Shown here in pieces: positions 57,195 to 64,000 of a DNA stretch of 64,000 bases. The position numbers and the translations under genes are program-made. The notes under the pieces were generated by a model. The model saw only the letters and a list, made by a program, of their open reading frames with translations, was not told the DNA's origin and did no database searches. The DNA is from Deroplatys truncata (taxonomy: Eukaryota; Arthropoda; Insecta; Mantodea; Mantidae). Where the stretch lies: assembly GCA_030765065.1 (NCBI GenBank), contig CM060977.1, positions 129,336,295 to 129,400,294 on the forward strand, read 5' to 3'. Position 1 is the first letter of the stretch; each line of letters starts with the position of its first letter.

Positions 57195-57365
57195 TCAAGG
57201 GTAGCGGAGCTCGTGAGCACGGTAGTAGCGCGGACTTGGGAACGGGAGGTCTGGTATTCGAACCCTGCCAGAACTGTCCTCCCTGACTAAGGTTTTTCCA
57301 CGTTTTCCTCGGTCCTTATAACTGTCAAATGCGGGGAGGTATAATAAACTTATGTCTGTAACGTT
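57195..57365 (+). repeat. tRNA-headed SINE, family 2, copy 1
   Basis: GAGCTCGTGAGCACGGTAGT (A box region), GTCTGGTATTCGAACCCTGC (B box), then CTCCCTGACTAAGGTTTTTC and AAATGCGGGGAGGTA, shared with 61655-61830. Confidence 0.8.
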
Positions 57366-58973
57366 TCATTACCAAATTTTCTTTCCCAGTTACCATTTCA
57401 TTTCACCTATCAGCCCGTGGTGCTGTTTAGTACGAACCTGCGTTAAATGCCATTAAGAGAAAACATATGTGAAAAGTGCAAACTGAAGTTTTCATTGCAT
57501 TTTCTTCTTACATTTACCACTTATTTGATAAAAATAAAAGGCAAAATACCAAATTTCAGCTTTTTAAAACTAATACTCTTCTAAACATTAAATTTTTATC
57601 TCATCTTGAAGTGATTTTGAAAATTTCCAAGACGATGCATTTTTAAAAATTAACACGTGGGATATACATTTGTACATTAGTTTTAATTTACTAATTACGA
57701 GTAACCATATTATTTTTATTCCTCCTTTATTGAGGCAGGAAAAAATACTCTTTAAAATTTTTTTCGTAATTTTTTAAAAAGAAAACGTATAATTTTTTGC
57801 CAGAACAATGAAGAAAAATGAAAGCAATTAGCTACTTATATCCCACAGTTATTCTTAAAACCATGATTGAAGTTTTAGACATTCCGGTGAAGGATGGCAC
57901 CGTTTGGTGCATTTCGAATTTAGAAAATTTCGAAAATAGTGAAATCGAAAAATTAGTTGAAAGATTTATAAACAGCATGCGTGTTTATTTTCTGACCCGC
58001 TCTTCAGCTAAAGTTGACCGGGTGTGCAATAGCATTCTGAAACTGCACACTACAAATACATTCCTATAGTAACAGCTGTAAGAAGCACAATAATACTTGA
58101 AAGTATTGGGGTTTAATTATTGGTTATAATGTACCTACTATGCCAATTAGGAGTTAATTTTTAGGACTCCAACAATCATCACATTGGTATTATGTGATAC
58201 CGTAATTATTGAAGGGGAGATATAAACAATTAAATAAAGAAGTAACAGTGAGATACAGAAATAATTACAATAAATAATTTCCATATATTAAATCAATGTA
58301 TACTGTAACAAGCTTGAATTAAAAAGATTTGTCCGAGAAAAAGGTAATTAGCGACCAAAGTCATTAACATAAGCCAAAGTGGCAAACACATTAGTATAAA
58401 AGTTCTTGAACTACAGTTAAGGGAGAGTTCAGTATATTTGAGCACTTACGTAGACAGAAATTCTGTAGAAGAGAAAGGGATTGTAATTCTGAGAGTCGGG
58501 CAGGTACCGCATAATAAAAGTGCCACATATGCATACCTAGGATCTTTGATATTGAAGCGCATATGTAGAGATGTTGATAGCGGAGTAATATGTAGGCGGA
58601 GCTTGAGTTAACATAAGGGCTTGTGCTCTAATCAGAGAAATATTCGTTCGTGCACACATTCGTACATACATTTATGACCGTCTCCCTTGAGGATTATTCT
58701 CAAAAAAACAAAATTGTGATGTTTGACACCCTCGCCAATCTTCTCGGATGCCTCACTTTAAAACAGAAGAAGATTCTACACTCAATGTAAACGTAAATCT
58801 AAATGCGTTACGTCCATATTTGTACAGAGTAGTAGTTTACTTCTAAATGTATCACCTTCACTATTAAATTCAATGCTGATTTTCTGAACACGTTTCTTAA
58901 AGGCGAATAACCTTTAGTAATTTCTTTACTACATAGTTATGGAGAAATTACTGAAGATGAGAAAAAATATGAC
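57366..58973. other. AT-rich DNA, nothing recognised
   Basis: An 83-codon frame at 57818-58069 has ordinary composition (DIPVKDGTVWCISNLENFEN) but no known family, splice sites or partner exon. It is not called as a gene. Confidence 0.35.
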
Positions 58974-59707
58974 CTGACACATTCACATGACTTTCGTTAC
59001 TGTCAATTGCTTACTAGTGGGTATACAAGTTAGTCTTATTAAAGAATATTTTTATATCTACTTCATTTTAATCCAAGTAAATTCTTGCAGAAATAGCTGC
59101 ATTACACAATTCGTTATAGATACAAAGGGAACAGCGATAGCTGAATTATTAAGAACTGGACGCTATACGCTAACCTTAAAAGTCCAATACTGTTTCCATA
59201 CAATCGCGAGAATCAACTGAATGCCTAAAGGACTTCAAAGAATGACCAAGTAATGAAAATTCGAAGCTCAGAAATGGCTCATGCTACAAAAGGTTTTTTT
59301 TAGAGTAAATTGTGTGTTTTAAAATACCTACGTTTTGTGTGGAGTACCTTTTCCTGTCTCGCTTAACGTTCACCAGTTATACAGGTTTATACAAAACCCC
59401 TTCCGAATGAAGGCTATTGTAGGCTATTCTCAGGAAATTCTAGATATATGTTTCATTTGTTATGTAAATGTCTTGAACATATGGTATTTTAATCAAAATC
59501 GTTAGCCATTTTTAGAAAATAAAAGATTTCGAAAAATGTTCCATGTAAAGGGTACTTTTGGGGTGAGGGATTGCCTTGATAATCTTCGTGTCGTATCTTT
59601 GGAAAGTACTGAACTGAAATACCAGGTTTGGTATTTATCCAACTTTTCACTTTTGAGTTATGGTGTTCACAGCACACAAGAGGGCCTTTTTCTAAACGTT
59701 TATGTAA
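58974..59707 (-). repeat. R1 repeat, subfamily B, lacking 5' end
   Basis: From CTGACACATTCACATGACTT to AAGAGGGCCTTTTTCTAAAC. About 130 bases of the element's 5' end are missing. Confidence 0.82.
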
Positions 59708-59734
59708 TATTACTAAGGTTAGATATAAAATTAT

Positions 59735-59896
59735 ACATAAAAAGTTATACAAAGGTTATACCAGATTATAAAAAATTTCTGCCTAATGAAGAAGGCTTCA
59801 TAGGCTATTCCCAGAAAATTCAAAATATACATTTTATTTGTTGAGTAAATATCTTTAATAAATGGTACTATAACCAAAATTCTTAGAGCCATTTTT
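59735..59896 (-). repeat. R1 repeat, subfamily B, internal fragment
   Basis: GTTATACCAGATTATAAAAA to AAAATTCTTAGAGCCATTTT. Collinear with R1 interiors. It abuts an opposite full copy. Confidence 0.7.
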
Positions 59897-60753
59897 AGTT
59901 TCTCTACCACGTATATAGTCAGTATTGCATTCCTCCCAAATATTCCATATCGAAATTTCACGAAAATACATGTTTTGAGGCCCCCTGAATAAAAAAAAGG
60001 ATTTCTAGAAAGAGGTGTGTGTGTGTCTGTGTGTGTGTGTGCGTGTGTTTGTCTCTCCGTGAACAGCATAACTCAAAAACGTAAAGCCGGATAAATACCA
60101 CATTTGGTATTTAGGTTTAATACCTTCCAAAAATGAGGCTCAAATTTTTCAAAAATATTCCATACCCTTGATTACTCCTTACATGGAACATTTTTCGAAA
60201 ATTTTTAATGTTTAAAACGTGGCTCGATTGGTTTTGATTAAAATATGATATAAATATTCGCTTGATAAATAAAATGTGTATCTCTAATTTTCTGGGAATA
60301 GCTTGAGAAGTACTCTTCATTCGAAATGCATTTTGTATACTCTTGTATTACTAGTAGACGTTAAACGATAGCTGAAAACGTGGATGTCTTTAAAACACAC
60401 AATTTGCTTAAAAGATTTTTTTGTGCAATAAGCCACTTCTGAGATATCCGTTACTAATGATTCCAATTGTTCAGTAGGTACTTATTCTTTTTAAGTCCCA
60501 TCCATTTTAAGTTGTTTCTCGCGATTGCAAGGAAACGGTATGCAACTTAAAGAGCAGCATATATCGTCCAGTTTTTAAACACTTGACTGTTGCTGTTCTG
60601 TTTGTATCTATAGCGAAATGTGTAATGCAGATATTTTTGCAAAGGTTTATTTTAATTAAAATGTAGTAGATGGAAAAATAAGCTTTAGCAGAAATAGTTT
60701 GTATACTCACTAATAAAGATAGAGAGTAGAGGAATTCGTGTGTATCATATCAG
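59897..60753 (+). repeat. R1 repeat, subfamily B, full length
   Basis: An 857-base forward copy from TTTCTCTACCACGTATATAG to TGTGTATCATATCAG. GT tract at 60015-60050. Good reference for subfamily B. Confidence 0.88.
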
Positions 60754-60766
60754 ATTTGTTGTTATG

Positions 60767-60990
60767 GGTCTGAATTTTGAAATACGCATAGTTTTCTGAA
60801 ATGGGAAGTTTTTATTGGTTTTTTCTCGTGGTCATGCAAAAAACATTGAATTTCAAAACAAACACATAGTGACATTCTCGAAAAATGTGACTAACGATTT
60901 ACCTATCGTATCCTACAGCAAATTATCCCAATTAACAAGAAGTAAACAAGAGGATAAACTTTTATAAGAATGGTTTGTAGAAGAGTGAAT
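60767..60990 (+). repeat. R1-related repeat, subfamily C fragment
   Basis: GTCTGAATTTTGAAATACGC, GTTTTTTCTCGTGGTCATGC and CGATTTACCTATCGTATCCT match the reverse fragment at 17.9 kb. It ends in AATGGTTTGTAGAAGAGTGA. Confidence 0.65.
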
Positions 60991-61654
60991 GCAAAACTTA
61001 TCATTAAAAGTTTTAGCCCAGTGTTTTAGCAGTCTTCCAGGTAGTACATCTCATTATTTGCACTTATTAAGAGCCTGGGGCAACGATTCAGTGTAAAAAG
61101 GGTTGCTGGCGGGGTTTAATGCATTGTTTCCCGACAAACAAGGAGCGAAAGTAAGGCGGGCGGGCGGCGGGTCAGCAGTAGGCGAGGGAAGGAAACCGCG
61201 AGCGAGCGAGTGAGCACTATTTTTACTGGTAGAGACAAAGTTGATGGGCGCCCCAAAAGCCCTGGGGGCCGGAGCCCATGTTTGCTGTGCTGTAGCTCTG
61301 CCAGATCAAACACCAGCAGGCACGTTCAACTATTTGCCCACCCGCAACGTGGAAGGGGTTACCTTTGTTTGTTAGCACTCCTGTTTTCTTCCAGTTTGTT
61401 TCAACAGAGGATGTCGGGACGTCTTCACAAGGTTTGTACTACACTAGCGCTTGAGGGATGTGTAGCAGGTGGTGCTGAACCTCCTCCGTGGAACTTCACT
61501 GCCTAGTTGAACGCAAACATCGCGTGTCTCAAAGGTGCGCCAACCAGAGAATCGCAGAGTAAATTCAAAAACTGAAGTTACTGGCTTGACTGCGATATCT
61601 GAAAGCATCCAATCGGAAAGTCTAAGTACGCCTTGCATGTTGCCTATGCATTGG
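60991..61654. other. CpG-rich patch, unassigned
   Basis: 61155-61215 is very CG-rich (AGGCGGGCGGGCGGCGGG and CGCGAGCGAGCGAGTGAG), followed by GATGGGCGCCCCAAAAGCCC. It could be a promoter-like island or a LINE 5' end. No coding domain in the frames crossing it. Confidence 0.35.
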
Positions 61655-61830
61655 ACCGTCACTGGTAGCCGTGGTTTTGGGGTAGGGATTCGTTAACAGG
61701 AGGTTCGTGGTTCAAATTCCGTCATGACCGTCCTCCTTGACTGAGGTTTTTTCCAGATGTTCTTTAATCCTCCTAAGTGGCAAATGCCGGGGAGGTACCC
61801 TCAACTTAGGCCTGAAATATTTCCTTCTCA
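61655..61830 (+). repeat. tRNA-headed SINE, family 2, copy 2
   Basis: GGTTTTGGGGTAGGGATTCG, GTTCGTGGTTCAAATTCCGT (B box), CTCCTTGACTGAGGTTTTTT and GGCAAATGCCGGGGAGGTA align with the copy at 57.2 kb. Confidence 0.8.
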
Positions 61831-61912
61831 AAATTCCTTTCTCATTTATCACATGTGTCATTGCGTATGGTGGCATACGAAGAACGAGATATTAAATAAA
61901 ATCTTGTGTATT

Positions 61913-61986
61913 ACATTCTTATGACCTTCATTACCCTCTATCGCCTATTTAGTGAGTATACAAATTATTCTTAAGTAAGCTTATTA
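61913..61986 (-). repeat. R1 repeat, subfamily B, 3' end (split host)
   Basis: CTTGTGTATTACATTCTTAT to ATTATTCTTAAGTAAGCTTA. It continues after the inserted A copy at 62817. Confidence 0.82.
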
Positions 61987-62816
61987 CTTTCTCTATTACG
62001 TATAGTAAGTAGGGGAAGTATTGCATTGCACCCAAAAATTCGATACCGAGATTTCACAGGAAATACATGTTTTGAGGTGCACTAATGCATATAAAGCATT
62101 TTTGGAAACACATCCGTGTGTGTGTGTGTGTGTGAACACCATAATTCAGAAACGAACAGTCGTATAAACACCAAATTTGGTATTTAGGTTCAGTATCTTC
62201 CAGAAATGCGAAACGAAGGTTTCCTAGAAAAACCCCCCACCGCAGATTACCCTTTACACGGTACTTTTTTCGAAAATTTTAATTTTCTCAATAATGGCTC
62301 TAACGATTTTGATTACAATAGCATATGTTTGAGATGCTTTCATGACAAATAAAGTGTATAACTTGAATTTTATGGGAATGTCTCCAAAAGTATTCTTCAC
62401 TGTGAACGACTTTTGCATAACTGGTAAACCATAAGAGATAGACAATATTTTACTGCACAAAAAATGTAAATCGCGTTAAAACACAAATTTATGTTCGTAT
62501 TCATTTTTTGTGTTGAGTGAACCATTTTCTAGATAATGCTTGTTATTCCCTTAAATTTTCCAATACATATACTTTTTATAAAATGGGAATTCGTTATTTA
62601 TTTTTTTTGTTCTGGTAATGCAAAAAGAGCTAGCTACATAGCAACCATCTCTTAAAACATTTGACTATCGCTTAAAGCCTACCAATTCCCCTTGCATCTA
62701 CAAGAAAATTAACAATAAGATTAATATCTCGATTAACATGAAGCATATGGAGAATAAGCGTTTGTAAAAATAGTTTGTACAAGAGTAGAGAAAGCCATGC
62801 GAGTGTAACACATCAG
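61987..62816 (+). repeat. R1 repeat, subfamily A, full length, nested in R1-B
   Basis: An 830-base copy from CTTTCTCTATTACGTATAGT to GTGTAACACATCAG, very similar to the copy at 54.0 kb. The GT tract is at 62116-62133. Confidence 0.92.
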
Positions 62817-63460
62817 ATTTTTTTTCTATCTAATTCATTTTCTTCGAGATAAACATTTGCAGAAATACCTACATTACATATTTCGTTATACATACAAAGA
62901 GAACTCTATAATCAAATATTGAAGAACTGAACGCTATATGTGGGCCTTAAAATTCAACACTCCTTACATGCAATTGCGAAAAATAATTGAATATCCACAG
63001 GACTTAAAACAATGAAGTATTGAACAATACGAACTATTAGTACCGAATATATCTGAAATGGCTTGTGCCACAGAAAAGATATTTGAAATAAATGGCGCGT
63101 CTTAAAGAGGTCTACATTTTTGTGAAGTATGTTTTCGTCTATCGCTCAACGTTTACCAGTTATACAAGATTACATAAAAATCTTTCCATGTGAAGAGGCC
63201 TTCACAGCTATTTCCCGAAAATTTAAAATAGTCGTTTTATTTGTCTTGTAAACATCTTTAATATGTGATATTTCAATCAATATCGTTACCTGCCTATTAG
63301 GGATGAGGGAATTTTCTTGAATATCTTCGTGTCGCATATTTGGCAGATACTGAATTTAAACATAAAGTTTGGTTCTGACTGTTTGTTTCTTAATTATTCT
63401 GTTCAGATATATATATATATATATAATTATATATTGATCTTTCTCCAAAACTACTTATTA
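62817..63460 (-). repeat. R1 repeat, subfamily B, remainder of split host
   Basis: Resumes with CTATCTAATTCATTTTCTTC and runs to an (AT)n run at 63409-63429 and GATCTTTCTCCAAAACTACT, where a second A copy interrupts it. Confidence 0.82.
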
Positions 63461-64000
63461 CTTTCTCTACTAGTAAGTAGGGGAACTATTGTATTTCACC
63501 CAAAAATTCGATACCAAGGTTTCACCGGAAATATATGTTTTGAGGTGCCCAGAATCCAAAAACAAGCATTTTTGGAAACACGTCCGTGTGTGTGTGTGCC
63601 TGTCTATGAACAGCATAACTCAGAAACAAACAGTCGGATAAACACCAAACTTGGTATTTAGGTTCAGTATCTTCCAGAGATGCGGCAGGAAGCTTTTCAG
63701 GAAAAGTCCCCTATTCCAGATTACGCTTTACATGGAACGTTTTTTCGAAACTTTTAATTTTCTCAGAAATTACTAACGATTTTGATTAAAATATCATATA
63801 TTTAAGATACGTTCATGAAATATAAAATGTATACCTTGAATTTTCTGGGAATGTCTCCAAGAGCATTCTTCATTGTGAACGACTTTTGCATAACTGGTAA
63901 ACCATAAGAGATAGACAAAAGTTTATTACACAAAAAATGTAGATCGCGTTAAAATACACAATTTATGTCATACACATTTTTGTTGTTGAGTGAACCGTTT
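63461..64000 (+). repeat. R1 repeat, subfamily A, cut by window end
   Basis: Starts CTTTCTCTACTAGTAAGTAG, a short deletion of the palindrome seen in other copies. It runs to the window end at GAGTGAACCGTTT. Confidence 0.9.

Noticed and set aside
57818..58069. 83-codon frame with ordinary composition
   Set aside because: No recognisable family, initiation context, splice signals or neighbouring exon.
59731..60069. 112-codon reverse frame with His/Thr repeats
   Set aside because: Runs through the R1 GT tract and its flanks. Not conserved.
1..64000. CRISPR arrays, bacterial operons or phage genes
   Set aside because: No regularly spaced direct repeats of that kind and no prokaryotic gene organisation. 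All features are eukaryotic repeat types.

Overview
The window looks like intergenic DNA from an arthropod nuclear genome, most likely an insect with a large, AT-rich, transposon-filled genome. The evidence is the absence of any long host ORF, operon or ribosomal RNA. In their place are animal-type cut-and-paste elements (mariner, Tc1, piggyBac, hAT), LINE fragments, tRNA-headed SINEs, LTR-like sequences and microsatellites. No complete protein-coding gene is supported. The only possible host coding sequence is one terminal-exon-like ORF near 1.1-1.3 kb.

Layout, left to right. 0-5 kb: a GC-rich start, the exon candidate, a reverse-strand piggyBac relic and the first copies of the dominant repeat (called R1 here). 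5-12 kb: AT-rich DNA with SINE-like pieces and a decayed Tc1 transposase. 12-16 kb: two solo-LTR-like copies facing each other, embedded in R1. 16-20 kb: a LINE 3' end, an old R1 copy and compound microsatellites. 20-25.4 kb: a DD41D (rosa-type) mariner, a heat-shock-type promoter block, a candidate MITE and a deleted hAT element with its target duplication. 26-33.7 kb: several R1 copies, a second heat-shock-type promoter block and a third LTR. 33.9-39.5 kb: a second DD41D mariner, two opposed composite SINEs (one split by R1 and carrying a 153-bp tandem duplication) and a mariner relic. 41-47 kb: R1 pieces, a fourth LTR and an irritans-type mariner. 47-55 kb: R1, SINE pieces and a LINE reverse-transcriptase relic. 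55.6-57.4 kb: a Tc1 element with good ends. 58.9-64 kb: nested R1 copies and another SINE.

Two things stand out. First, two blocks about 0.49 kb long (21.9-22.4 and 29.75-30.24 kb) share the architecture of an inducible Hsp promoter: a distal heat-shock element, a proximal array of GAA/TTC units and a TATA box, with an initiator at normal spacing in the second copy. A conserved 5'-UTR-like tract follows each, but neither is followed by a heat-shock-protein reading frame. Second, R1 is a non-coding 0.83-0.88 kb repeat present about 25 times, covering roughly 15 kb by my addition. It has constant ends, an 11-bp inverted repeat that is terminal on one side and subterminal on the other, and an internal GT tract at a fixed place. 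I cannot assign it to a known class.

Nested insertions give a relative chronology: R1 subfamily B is older than subfamily A, an LTR entered an R1 copy, and R1-A entered both a SINE and a CpG-rich repeat. Every transposase here is broken, so the window is a graveyard rather than an active locus. Coordinates of repeats without exact ends are good to about 10-20 bases. Family names rest on motif recognition, not on database searches.
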